From assembly GCA_950295325.1 (NCBI GenBank), contig OX485807.1, positions 19,127,666 through 19,191,665 on the forward strand: a stretch of 64,000 nucleotides of DNA, written 5' to 3'. Under the pieces are notes generated by a model. That model made no database searches, was not told where the DNA came from, and worked only from the letters and a program-made list of their open reading frames with translations. The stretch's first letter is position 1, and each line of letters starts with the position of its first letter. The translations under genes were made by a program, and so were the position numbers. This stretch comes from Polytrichum commune (lineage: Eukaryota > Streptophyta > Polytrichopsida > Polytrichales > Polytrichaceae). This document shows, in pieces, positions 48,005 to 60,345 of the stretch.

Positions 48005-49235
48005 CTTCAAAGTGCCTAAAGACACTCTAATTACTTAAGTAAGATCTTTCACACCTCAAATGAGTCCATTTGCTCTTAAATATGTGTTAGGATTTTTAAT
48101 TATTCAAAGTCACATTTTATTTTGAATGCATTTCCTCTCAAATGTGCCCTTGGCACTCTCCAATCACTCAAGTCAAATGCTCTTGATCTTGGGTCACATT
48201 CAATGAACTCACATAAGCCTTTATACACTCAAAACAAAGAAACAAAGAAACAAAGAAAGAAAGAAAGAAAGAGAAACTCCGGTCCCTTTTTAGCAAGGGG
48301 CCGGCGTGAATAAAGTGTCCGTTCGTAATGCCAGTGAACCCGATGGCCACTGGACAAGGGGACACTGGGACAATACTACTCTCCCCTTTCGAGGATGGAC
48401 ACTATGTGACACACTATACTAGTTCCTAGCTAGCCACTAGTGCCTTGAAGATACCGGACATGGTATCCCCCCAAAGGGCTTTGAGGTACCCATACAACAA
48501 GGTCCAAGGACCCCCCACCATAGTTGGGTGGACTAAGGTGGTGAGCACCACGCCGGCATGGGGAATAGAACCCACAACCTCCTCATTGGGGGCCACTCAA
48601 AACACTCAAACAACACTTCCTTCAACTCAAAATACCTTGAACGGTTTCAAAGCCTTTCAACATCCCACAAATAAGCCTTTAAACATCCAAAACACTAAAG
48701 TCATATGCTTTTGAATTCTAAACACCTCCAAACCTCTCAAGTAAGCCCTTAAATACTCAAAACGCTCAAGCCATATGGTTTGAACTCTAAACAAATGCAA
48801 ACCTCTCAAAAAAACTTCTCCACACTCAAAAGATTCAAGTCATATACGTTTGAAGCCTAAACACCTCCAAACCTCTCAAATAAGCTTCTTCACACTCAAA
48901 ACACTCAAGTCATATACGTTTGAAGCCTAAACACCTCCAAACCTCTCAAATAAGCTTCTTCGCACTCAAAACACTCAAATAAAATCTTTTTGAAGTCTAA
49001 ACACCTTCAAACCTCTCAAATAAGCTTCTTCACACTTAAAACATTCAAGTCAAACCATTTTGAAATCTAATCACCTCCAAACCTCTCAAATAAGCCTCTC
49101 AACCCTCAAGGCTTACAAGTCACCATAATTTGTATCAAACAAACATTCAAGCAAAGAAAAACACAAAGAAACACTTACAACAACCAAATGCGCCCTCAAG
49201 CACCTCCAACGCTTTGAAGCTCTAAAGCTCCAACT
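48005..49235. repeat. Tandem array of about 70 bp units
   Basis: Units of the type 'cacctccaaacctctcaaataagcttcttcacactcaaaacactcaagtcatatacgtttgaagcctaaa' repeat from about 48600 to 49140 with good order and are worn on both sides. The best-conserved pair is 48840-48980. Other sequence interrupts the array at about 48240-48600. No coding potential. Confidence 0.75.
48420..48606 (-). mobile_element. Possible SINE inside the tandem array
   Basis: The minus strand reads GAGGTTGTGGGTTCTATTCCCC at about 48590-48565, which resembles a Pol III B box. A poorly defined A box lies upstream, and compact, G+C-richer sequence follows. A purine microsatellite (AAAGAAAC/AAAG) lies at 48235-48272. The evidence is thin: no poly-A or target duplication is clear. 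Confidence 0.3.
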
Positions 49236-49411
49236 CCTCAAGATGTATTCCACAACCTCAAAGCAATCAAATCTTTAGGCACTTCACTTGCATGCATGGC
49301 CCATAACCTATTGGAACTAAATAAGACTAGAGATGAGATTGCACAAACAAGAACACATACACAAAGGCATGTGAAGAATGCTTGGAGTGAGATGGTCTCC
49401 TCCACCCCTTG

Positions 49412-52400
49412 CCTTGCCCATTTATTGCTCATTTTTAACTTGGTTCATATGACCAATATGGGATAATTCTCTCCCACTACGGACCAACCTTGTAGGGTTA
49501 TTACAACCTTATTCCTTCCAGTATAAATTTCTATGACTATGAGCAAATTATTGCTCCACCTTCAACAACAATAACAATTGTCCTTGTAACCATTGGCCAG
49601 TGCATCTTCAAATCACAATGAGTTCCTTCATTGTTGGTCAATGTTAATTCTAATGCGAGAGAAATTGTTCATTTGTTACTTCCAAGAGTTAATTATAACT
49701 TATAATTATGCAATTAATAGCTAAAACCGAGGCCAAACTATAGTATTGACTACCTTGCACAACTTGCATTATTAATTACAACAACCAAGGTAACACACAA
49801 GACCATATTAAGCTAGTTAGCTTACACTTCACTCTCATAGATCATAGTATCTAAACTAGGCATCAATCTGAGATTCTTACTTCACTTTAGAACAACGCAT
49901 GCCTAAATCTCCTTGATAATCCAAGGCTTATCCTTTCACTACTAGACATGATTACTCTCAATCTATCATCCCCACATTTACCTAATTGATCAAAACTCTA
50001 TTCTCATCATCTTTAGTTGGTAAAAGGGTTCATTAATCTCAACTCCTACAAACTCATAAAGAATACTATAGACTATAGTCTTTGTCTCAACTATAATCAC
50101 ACCTTTAATATCAGGACTCATCTTTTCCTCCACCATTCACAAGTCTCAACAAAAATCAAATAGCCTCTCTCTTAGACTAACCCTTGATTTTCTCTCTTCC
50201 TTACGCTTCATATGTCTTTTCACTGGACTTAGTTCTTATTCAAATGGATCCTCTCCCAGGTAACCCGTGGTATCTCTTCATTTCTATCACAAGGTAACTC
50301 CCCCTCAATCTCACTTCACAATGGTCTTTGCTTTCTGCAATAATTGAATTAGCTCTTCACACACTCTTTGTCCTAGTCACTCAAACCTCTATGTCTTTGA
50401 GCGCTAGCAGGCTATAGTTCGACACACTCTATGCGATATCACCTTTCTCGACAATAGTTTAATTGTACAATTTTGAGTAATCATTCAATCGCCACCTTCG
50501 GCCAATGGTTTTATGGAAGCTCTGAAGTTTCAAAAGTGCATTTGGCACTTGTTCATAGTTTACTTACTTACAAACTAATTCAACTATAATCCACCTTCTT
50601 TTATACATGGAACAACGTTCTTTTTCAGTTTTAGCACAGTTCCTGTCTCTCACAATCATTGATCTTTGTAGTTAGGTTTTTGCTATGACTTAAAACAACA
50701 AACCCAGGGAACTAAGTCTCTAGGAAGACTGAGATAGTGTCTATAAGGGTTAATGTCACATTAGATTAAGGATGACAATAACAATCTAAGACTTTCCCTT
50801 ATTCATTCCTTCGTTATTGTACTTATTCTCCACTCTTATGGTTCATTTGTGCTTTCTCTGTCGTGAGTGATTCCATTATGTCTTCAGGGAATTATCTATC
50901 ACTTTATGTCTTTGACCTATTTCAGTCGTGAAGATCAAAAGCTTGGCAAGTAGTCAATGGCAATTTGTCAAGACAAAAGTCCGGGGTCATGTCTTTCGAA
51001 TGCCACATCGTCTTTGCATCTCAAGAATTATGCTTTGCAATAATTTCAAATTAATTCATTTTAATTCGACTTACAGTCATTTGGCCATTCTTTCCAAAAT
51101 TGTAATCACCATCTTCATTTCCAACTTATCTGGCAACTCATCACCCCACATCTCCACAAGATCATATATAATCAATGCATCAACAAAAGGCTATCTTCCT
51201 TGATTAAAGCCTTAATCCATTTTAATCACAAATTGAGTTGCCTTTGGTAATGTCTTACACAAGGTAGGCAACTTTTCTTCCTCGAGATGGTAATGTCTTT
51301 TGCAGCTTATAGCATGCTTCTAAGTATGTCTTTTATCTGCAATCGCCGCATTAGCTTCATGCCAAGTAATGTCTAGGAATAGGGGCCCGGCTATGCTCTA
51401 TCAAGCTAGCCTCTCCGCATTCTCTCTCTCTCTCTCTCGCTTCCTTCCTCTCAAGAGCAAAACATGTAAAGCCTATGCCCTAACACGTCTCCTCCCTCAC
51501 GACTCTTCCTTTCTCATTGCTCTTTACGACATTTCCTTTCCCATTATAGCTAATTGCCTCTCTAATTGCCCATCTCAAGCTCCTCTTCCTCTTCTTACCC
51601 ATTGGCGATAAGCCTTACGACTCAAGCGATAGCCCTTTCTTGACGCTTTGACTTCCTCTTTGCTTCCAGCAGGCGATTGCCCTTCTCTGACTACTTGGCC
51701 TCGTTGGTTTCTCTCAAGACTATTTAATTTCTATTGACTTTGGCCTATTGCCCAAGACCTCACTTCCCCGACATTGCAATCTCTCGAGACTCTGTTGTTC
51801 TCTTGCCTACTTGCCATTGCTCTTCGTCATTCTTCCGGCCATTGCCCTATCTTCCTCTCGGCCAATAGCCCTCAATTATTATGTCAGACAGAGAGAAGCC
51901 TCTCTCATGCTTATGGCCATATTCAGACTTCGGCCATTACCAACTTCCAGACCTTACTTTTAAAGTTCCTCGCCCTCTTGGCGATGGATACGTCTATTTC
52001 AACACTCACGGCGATTGCCAAAAATCACACAAGACAATTCTTTCATTCATAAATATCAATTAACAACAATCAAACTTCCAATTCAAAGACAATTGCAATT
52101 AACAGCTTGTTTACTTCTTACTGTAAAAACTTCCAAGTTAACTCATAGTCCGATTCACTCGGCTTTTTTTCATGATTCTACTTCCGCTAGCCTACTGCTT
52201 GGCATTGCCTATTGCTAAGAGTTCAGCCTCAATCATTGAGTGCTCGAACTTCCTATCAGCCTATTGCTTCTACGTGGAGACTACGTCTGATACTACAATG
52301 GTAAATATCATGTCTTGGCAATAGCCGACCTCCTCCTTATCAACAGGGGAGGAGAAGGTGGTTGCAACCGCCTCCAAATGGCTATAACCCCATGTTCCCA

Positions 52401-53170
52401 CTGTCAGTGAGTTCCTAACTGCCTATTGTCACTACTTCTTACTAACTTAGAGAATTAAGCTCTAAAGCTAGGTGATGGCCAAAAATTTGAGTTTACAATC
52501 TCTATCAATTTTAATATGTTCTTGCTCATTTCTCAAGTACAAATTCATGCCGACCTACATTATCGCAACTTCAATTTTTTATTTTTATTTTATTTTTATT
52601 TTTTCAATAATTTAAAAAAAAAATCTTAGTTCTTTTGCATTCATGTCTCTTACTTACCAATTCAATTTAATCAATTTCTTTCACAACACGGATTCGATCT
52701 AGTGCAATCACACCCAAGACAATAGTTCTTAGCTTCACATAATTGTTAATTTTCTATCAATTCCAAACTTCTCATACTCATAGTCAAATTTGCTCCTACA
52801 TCCTATTGACGTCAAGACTTCTCAATCAAAAGATAATTGTCTATGATTTCATACAACTAGAAAATAGTTTGGCCGAACGTTGGCAACTTAGGTATAACTC
52901 ATATTCAAAAACAAAAATCCAACTTTATCCCAAAGCTACAATCCCACAATCACTGCAACAATTGCTACCTTGTTTGCAAAAAAATAATTGAACTATTGAC
53001 CTCATACACTCCTTTTGTCAAGGGAGACAAGACTAAGAGTTTAATAATGCACTCAAAAGGTTCGAAGAAACGCATGTCTTTCTCTCCCCCATGTGCCTCC
53101 TCATGGCGAGAGGGGGAAGATGATAGTTCCAACCAAGTAGCAGCTCCTAAGCCCATAATTATAGTTCTAA
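49412..53170. other. Long stretch without a recognised gene
   Basis: No domain-bearing frame or splice-joined exon series is seen. 50668-50730 resembles 45793-45850 ('gtagttaggtttttgctatgactta'). From about 51420 to 52320 the plus strand is pyrimidine-rich, with the words 'gcgattgcc', 'gccattgcc' and 'gcctattg' recurring, as in a worn tandem repeat. Confidence 0.4.
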
Positions 53171-53175
53171 CCATC

Positions 53176-53606
53176 AAAGTTTGTCCATAGTTCACTACTT
53201 TTGTTCATTGAAGTGCAATTTCCATCTACATATTACTAAAATGTCTATAGTGAAACTATTAGCCCAAAATTACGTCTTACACACATACTGCCATGACAAA
53301 TTCCTTGAACAAACCCTTGCACACAAACACCATAATTATGACCCACTAACAGCCATACTTCATAATAACAATTGGAAAGTAAGCCCCCTTACCTTTGTCA
53401 AAGCCAAAGTTAGAAAAGCACACATGAACACTCCATCAAAATCCTTAACCAACTCCTCATCCCAAAATATACCGGATAAACCTCATGAAAAGCATACACC
53501 AAAATGCCATAAAATAAATCACATACCATGTACTAAACAAAACAAAACCAAACAACAAACAAGCCCCAAGACACCCCCCCCACCCTATCGCCTATATAGG
53601 TAGGAC
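53176..53606 (+). other. Unrecognised A/C-rich open frame
   Basis: An open frame of 140 codons rich in Lys, His, Asn, Pro and Thr. Its A/C-rich base use resembles the LINE fragments at 35.2 and 45.2 kb, so it may be another LINE piece. I see no motif that proves it. Confidence 0.25.
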
Positions 53607-55252
53607 AATTGCTATGGCACCAGACACTATCATCCCCTAAGCCCACCATCCAAAAGGATGGCATAACACCTTACACTGCATCATGGTAATCCATGATCAA
53701 TACAAGTCTCGGGACTCGCATTTCACGCCAGTGTAAATAACACAGACTTTTCTTTTTCTTTTGTTTTCTCGAAATCCCACTCTCATTCTCTTGTTGGTGG
53801 AGCCACTAGTGACTAAGTTAGTTGCACTAAGATTATCATTCTTCAATAACATAGCCCGACATCCTTTTCCATATTCGTAGAGCTTGGACCACAATCCCAA
53901 CTTCCCTCCCCACTATCCAACTTCTCCTCGAAATGAGGAAATGTTCCCATTTGGATTGAAGCCAAAGCACGAAGTGCAATCTTCACACTAAATGAAGATC
54001 AATGTAATCAAGACACATGTTCGTTCTTAAATATCAATGAGTATAATTCCCTACAAAGAGTGGGTTATACAATGACTGAAGAATGTTATGAACAATGTGC
54101 ACAAAACCAAATGCATTTTGAGGATGATATCTAGAAAGAAGATTTCATTATCCAAGGTTTCCATTCGTGCGATTTAAAGATCCACACCGGGAAGCAAATC
54201 AAGTTGGAATGATAGACATACCTAGACTTTAATTAATCATTATTTCCATATGGGCTTCATGGAAATCCGTTGAGGGGCTCTAATAATACTAGTATTTAGT
54301 TGGGTTCATTCTCCAACGGGAAGACATCTTTCGTCAAAATCTAGGAGGAATACACATAACATTTGGAAATGAAGACCCCGGCCTTCATGGTGTTCGGGAT
54401 AGGGGAAACACTTCATCAATTCCAACAGGGTTGGAAGAGGAGGTATTAGGAGAATAGTTGCATGCTAGTCTTTAGGTCTAACATCTAGGGAGGGAGGTAT
54501 TTTATAAGGTAATTTACCCTATCAATGGGGCATTCGCCAAACTTAGGGTTCACCTGAACCACCTAGTTAAGAGAATTAGCTAACTTGCAAGTTAGTGAGG
54601 ATCAGCTAACCAACATTCTAGGTAACTAAAATCATGGATGCATCACCTAGTTGGGAGAATTAGCTAATAATGTGATTTAGTGAAATCAAATACTGTAGAG
54701 GGTTCTCTTTCCATCACAAAATAATGATTTTCCCTCAAAGTTTGTCACATGTCATGCTCACGTTCGCCACAACCCACTTGTATCTTGCGTTCGAACTACA
54801 TTCCAACACATGTAAAGATGAAATAGGGAGACCTCTACGGTTATTCATATGCGAGCTAATTGATTGCACGGCAACACATCCCTAAACCATTAACCAAAGG
54901 TTGACTAGTTTAAGAGAGGAGTTAAGGTTGACCGACCAAAGTTTTGCTCAACTTGCCCAAGTTTTGAACATGACACTAATTATGGTACATTATATTTTTG
55001 TGGCCCACACCATCTGTGTATTATTTTGATTAAAATAATAATGAAATAGTAAAATAATAGTTTAAACATTGAAAATGTTTTTTTCTTATTTTATCACTAC
55101 ATGATTTTATAATTTAAATCTATGCTAATTTAGAATGATGCAAGAAATAGTGCGGTCCACCTCGTAGTGGAGCGGAGAAGAGATGGAGAAAATGAAAGTC
55201 GGGCATTCAAGACAAAAACTTGGGCTATTCATTTGTAAAAGTTAGTTAGCAT
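53607..55252. other. Intergenic DNA without a recognised gene
   Basis: 54540-54670 holds a short direct repeat ('cacctagttRRgagaattagctaa'). Nothing else is recognised. Confidence 0.35.
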
Positions 55253-55813
55253 CACGGGTAGGTCACTTAGTGCATTTTAAAAACGACATGCGGCATAATA
55301 TAGAGAGGATTAAAATCATTTGAAATAAAAATTATAAAGGAATTCCAATTAATGAAGGGGCCATTAAATGTAGACAATCCCATTATAAGTAAGTTAGATG
55401 GACATAAAATGTGGGCCATTATTTTTTTGTAAAATTAATATAGGGGCTGAAGATAAGGATCCTAGAAGGTATGTTTAGTATGTTTGCTATGGTCTCCTAT
55501 GTGTTTTCTTCATAACTTTGTTTGCAATGATGTTACTGTTTGCACCCTTCTTTGTTTCCATGGTTTCCCTTAACACTCGTCAATGCGTTAGGAAGTAGAT
55601 TAGCTTTTATTACTTAAAAGGAATATAGAGTACAAAAAATTGCAGTGACTTGGACAATATAAGTAATGGAAGGGTGCAAACAAATGGGCCATTTTTGAAA
55701 TTTAAGTAATTATAGGGAGGCTTTAATTCAACCCTTGAAGGTAAATAGCCCCAAAACAAAAAAACCCCAGCCGCACGTGGTGCACAAAAATGCCTTAGAG
55801 TGGCCTACCCGTG
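55253..55813. mobile_element. hAT-like MITE, CACGGGTAG family, copy 2
   Basis: Same ends and interior as 41388-41946 in the same orientation, with about ten base differences seen by eye over 560 bp. Its own 8-bp duplication is GTTAGCAT (55245-55252, 55814-55821), so it is a separate insertion, not part of a larger duplication. Confidence 0.92.
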
Positions 55814-56264
55814 GTTAGCATTAGGGGTATGGGTGAATTAATATTACTTGACAAAAGCAAGGTCCCAAAAGTTAGCGAATGTCTATTTTGATAACTTTTA
55901 TTTAAACCTTATTTTTAACTAGGTGTTGCAGCCATGAGGTAGATTAGCTCTAACATAAGTTAGTTGTCACATTCCTCTTTTACAAAAAAAATAATACAAG
56001 CATATGAGACATCAATTTTGAGAACTTTCAAACTTTGTACATTACAAAAGCTTTACAACTTCATCACAATAGTGTGCCTACTATGAGCTCAAACCACTCA
56101 ACCATAGGAGAGACCAAAAAGATCCTCTCTCCTCCCCCGAGCTCCAATTTTATGCCAAAACACTACTTTTACCTTTTATTTCCCATATTATAAAAGCCTT
56201 TTATTAGTACCTCTATCTTTTGTTCTTCTATGAATCTTGCTTCTTTTGGCTCAATCACAATCCA

Positions 56265-56620
56265 CTAGTTGGAACTGCCTAATTCCAACTTGATCCAATC
56301 ATCTATTCTTATAGTTGGAGTTGTCTAATTTCAACTTGATGATTCATTCATCCATTCTTCTAGTTGGAACTTGTCTAATTTCAACTAGATTCATTCATCC
56401 ATTCTTCAAGTTGGAACTATCTAATTCCAACTAGATTTATTCATTGAGAGTTGTCTAGCTCCAATTCATATCTTATAGTCAGAGTTGTTTAACTCCAACA
56501 CAAAGATCTTCCAGGGAGAGGTGTCTAACTTCCAATTAGAGTGTCTAACTCCAACGCAAAGACCTTCGATCGAGAGTTGTCTAACTCTTGTGCACAATTC
56601 CTGCATGGGTTTTCTAGCCC
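56265..56620. repeat. Degenerate tandem repeat whose units are small hairpins
   Basis: Units of about 35-65 bp contain 'agttggaact...ctaattccaact', so each can pair with itself (GTTGGAA with TTCCAAC). About seven to nine units are visible, decaying towards the right where 'gagttgtctaactcc' words persist. Confidence 0.65.
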
Positions 56621-57700
56621 TTGTGCATCATTCTCTCTTAGGTTGTTTGACCCAATTTCTTATTTGGAGTTGTATGACTCTACACACCATTTGCTCACAT
56701 GCTAAGTACTGCAAAATTTGGTGAGTCTCTTCTTGCATAATCCAACGTTAAATCTTTTAATTTCGGGTGGTCACATTAGCTACCTCATATGTTAGCTACC
56801 TCTCTTAATTGGGCAGTGCGGGCAGAATATAATTAATTTGAATGGTTAGTTATTCTAACCAAAGCCTTAACCGGGATGTGCATAAATTCATAAAAGCTCA
56901 AAAGTAAGATTGTTGCATTTTAAAAAAAAAGAAAAAGAAAAGTAGAGTTGATTTGACCTCATGTTACATTCATGCATAAATCCAAATATACTTAATAAAT
57001 CCTAGTTTAAGTTGCGATAAATCGGGGTTATAACTTATCACAATATATGTGATGGGGGCATGATGGATTATTGGACTGTCAACCGTAATGTAAAATGTGA
57101 TGGCAAAATTGACAAAATGTGACAAATGTTCTTATTGACATGCTCGGACTGTCCCAAAAAAATTTATTTTTATTTTGAAGAAAATGGTTGAGACACGATT
57201 GTCTAAGCAAATACAACAAAATTTAGTGGGCAATAAGGGGAAAAAAAACTTTAAGTGTGTTATTCTTTTCAGAATAATTAGCTCTCATTTGCCATGCGAA
57301 TCAAGTGGGCTTGTTTCTTTTTGTCTGAAAGCCCCTTTTTATTCTTAGATGCTTTATTTGTTTTTGATGTGGTATAAATAAAGTGCAAATTCACTAAGTG
57401 TTATCTCCATAACATTACTCAACTAATGGGTTGTGTTCAATCGTCCAAACTTCAGATTTAGTTTGAAGCAATGGGATTATGGCATCTGGAGCCTTTATTC
57501 CCATATCTACTGTTGAGCCCATGAACACAACTCATCAACTGAATAATGCTATGTCCCCTACTCATTCTCATCTTTATTTTTTTATGACGATATGATAATA
57601 AATCCCATCACGTGACGATCACGAGATGAATCACCCACAAAACTTATATGTAAGCATACTTTCCTTTTTCTTTTTACGGTCAAGCAACACATATTCATGA

Positions 57701-58042
57701 CTCGGGGGGGGGGGGTAGTCATTGGTTGGAGTAGCAATATACGTGTGAACAAATGATAGGGTATTTTAAAAACATGGGGGCTAAAAATTATAAATGGAGT
57801 TAAGAGTAATATAGGGTATCAACCATGACATTGGACATCTTTAAAGTACTATAGGGTATGGAATAATAGGTAATTTGGAATTATAAGTAATGCAAGCCAT
57901 TTTTCTATTAACCCAAAGTAGAAATTTACATAATGATAGCATGTGAAAAAAAGAAGAGAATTGAAAGTAATACCCCCCTATAAAATAGTGGTTGTTCGCA
58001 CCTATATCCTTAACTTTTTAACACACTGCCCCCCCCCCCGAG
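57701..58042. mobile_element. hAT-like MITE with G-run terminal repeats, copy B
   Basis: It begins CTCGGGGGGGG and ends CCCCCCCCGAG, with the 8-bp duplication ATTCATGA on both sides (57693-57700, 58043-58050). It is 342 bp and lies inverted relative to copy A at 46009-46360. Most of the interior matches base for base with small changes. Confidence 0.9.
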
Positions 58043-58159
58043 ATTCATGACCAAAGAAAATAGTAAACCCACGTGAACAATCCGAACTTTGAGCCAAGCA
58101 TAGGTGGAGGGGCCCAAATTTTAGAGGAGCATGTTTCACCGGTCTCCTTAAGATGAGTA

Positions 58160-58462
58160 CACCATAACCTCCGTAATGTCACCCCAAACCCTAGGGAACA
58201 AATGTGCTTGGCTCAAATCTCCATCCTTGTTGTCACATTTCCCTCTCATACATCATGGGTTTTGACATTAGAATAATCCAGCAAAGAATCCAAACTAGAC
58301 ACTCACACACATCACATTATCATGATTACCATTATTGCCATTATTGTAAAGTTGACTTTGTGTGATTCCCCTAATGCCACCCACTACACTAAATCTTCAT
58401 TATCACGCATCCATGTTAACATTGCATACCGCCTCAATATCATGTGCACTTTAGTTGCCACT
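58160..58462. mobile_element. TA-flanked MITE, truncated copy 3
   Basis: It begins CACCATAACCTCCGTAATGTCA after TA and follows copies 1 and 2 through 'gggttttgacatta' and 'gttgccac', then stops; the right terminal repeat is missing. Confidence 0.62.
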
Positions 58463-58496
58463 TTGGATTTGCTAACCATCTCATACCGATCGTGTG

Positions 58497-58888
58497 CAGT
58501 GTTCAAGATTGAAACCCTCATATGAGTTTCACTTCGAAGGGCTCTCAAATCTTAGCCCTTCAATTGAAAGGTTGGTTCAAATCCAAGACGTCAATTTAAA
58601 AATATAAAAATGAAATACAAAACTCATATTAAACTTGTGCATGAATTACATGGTACATGTTTCTAGTACAATGTGAAGAATTAAGAATCAACCATCTAAC
58701 TCCACTTCTTATAGTGACAATGCCCTACGCTTGTTGGTTCTTGTGGTGGGCATATTACATTGAGGGCTTCAAATAACGTCTTCATTTTCAATTTGGGGTT
58801 ACATTTTGAAGGGTTGTTTTGAGAGAGGTATATTTTGAAAGGCCAAATCGCGTTTGAAGGGCATTGAAGACGTCAATCTTGAACACTG
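58497..58888. mobile_element. hAT-like MITE with CAGTGTTCAAGATTGA ends
   Basis: The left end CAGTGTTCAAGATTGA and the right end TCAATCTTGAACACTG are perfect inverted repeats. They are flanked by ATCGTGTG (58489-58496) and ATCGTATG (58889-58896), an 8-bp duplication with one change. CAGTG ends are typical of hAT. It is 392 bp and non-coding. Confidence 0.87.
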
Positions 58889-59089
58889 ATCGTATGTTTC
58901 CGACTCAAGCAGAAGACGTGCTACTCAGGAAAAGTGACCATTTAAGACCCATCTACCTCATAAGAGCTTGGTCACACAGCCAGATTATATTCTGTCACAC
59001 CTACTCTTAAGTCGCTCTAATGTAACGCTCACAGTCTAGGTATACACAAATCACTTGAAATCTAGTTCACAACAACAAGTGTGTAGCTT

Positions 59090-59545
59090 CAACCCTCTTC
59101 ACTTTGTCTGGGGCCCAAAAGAGAGGAACTTCTCATTGGTTCCCAGAGCGTGGTTCTTAGAGTGACAATTCTAACAAGTTACTGGAATCATTGGGCTACT
59201 GGGGCATCTTATCCTGAAGAAGTTGGAATGATTTTGTTCACAACCATGATCATGGCAACGCTCATAGTAAAATCTTAAGTCGCTCTTTCAACAAAACACT
59301 CAAATAATCTACACGGACACACAACGATGAACCAGTTTACCACCAAAGAGAGAGAGAGAGAGAGTGTGTGTGTAGATTGGATCCTTGTCTGCTTTGTCTG
59401 GAGCCCAGGAGAGGACAAACCAGTCTCATTGGTTCCTCGAGTGTGGTTCTTAAAAGAGTGACAAATTCTAATAACTTACGGGAATCATTGGCCTAGCTAC
59501 GCCGGCATCTTATCCTAGAGAAGAAGTTGGAATGATTTTATTCGT
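59090..59545. repeat. Tandem duplication of about 295 bp
   Basis: 59097-59255 recurs at 59390-59560 ('ctttgtctggRgccca', 'tctcattggttcc', 'gtgtggttctta', 'catcttatcct', 'aagttggaatgatttt'), with small insertions. A GA/GT microsatellite lies between (59346-59374). Confidence 0.72.
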
Positions 59546-59884
59546 GACCATGATGACAAGGCTGCACACCGCTGGTTGGTAGTAGGAGGCCTATAACAAG
59601 CAATGTGTGCTGTCCGATATTGGCTGTCTGCATGTAGTTTAAAACTTCAGATGCCTCCAAACTTCTTTGAAAGGCTTTCAATCGAAGCCCAGCACATGGA
59701 CGGCAAGTGTGCCCATCTTTCCAACCACAACGGTTCCATTGGCTGTGACATTAACTAATCATGTGCTTCTACCACTAGTTTATAGCTTAATAGCCCGCGC
59801 TAGGCATGTACGAATAGTCCTCTTGGCTCAACTCCAATCTCGTGAGGCTCCCTCACTACCTTTCTTCACAGATCTTTTCTCTAT

Positions 59885-60345
59885 ATGATGCCTTTCCATG
59901 CTCTCGGTTTTGTCCAGTTCGGCAATTTGCTCTCTTGATGAAACCATTCCACTTGGAGGAGAATGGAAGTAGGTACGTTGACCCCCAACTATTAGCCTCA
60001 TCCATGTGTTTTTATGGACAATATACGTATAATATAATGTGTTTCTTCATATATTTAGTGTACCATGTCTATTGAGTAAGATGTCTTCCCATTGGCAATT
60101 TGCACCCTAGATGAAAACCATTCCACTTTGGAGGAGAATGGAAATAAGCTAACCCTTCACTCTTAAACTCATGTGTTTCTACCACACACGTATAATACCA
60201 TGTCCTAGTCTTGAGCTTTTTCATACACTCGACATAGCATATTTCCTAATTATGAATGTCGTCTTTCCACAACTTTGATTTTGTTTGGTTTGGCAATTTG
60301 TTTCTCGATGAAAACTTGTCCACTTGGAGAATTTTATGGACACAT
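59885..60345. repeat. Three diverged tandem units of about 190 bp
   Basis: Each has 'ggcaatttg' followed by 'gatgaaaacc.ttccacttggaggagaatgg' (near 59920, 60094 and 60292); the third is worn. No frame holds across the units. Confidence 0.6.

Larger units (their letters stand above)
47902..49411. repeat. Direct repeats of about 100 bp flanking the tandem array
   Basis: 47902-48003 and 49313-49411 match closely ('ggaactMaataagactagagMtgagattgc', 'agaacacatacacaaaggcatgtgaa', 'cttggagtgagatggtctc'). They bracket the array of about 70 bp units and may be boundary copies of a larger element or products of unequal exchange. Confidence 0.6.
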
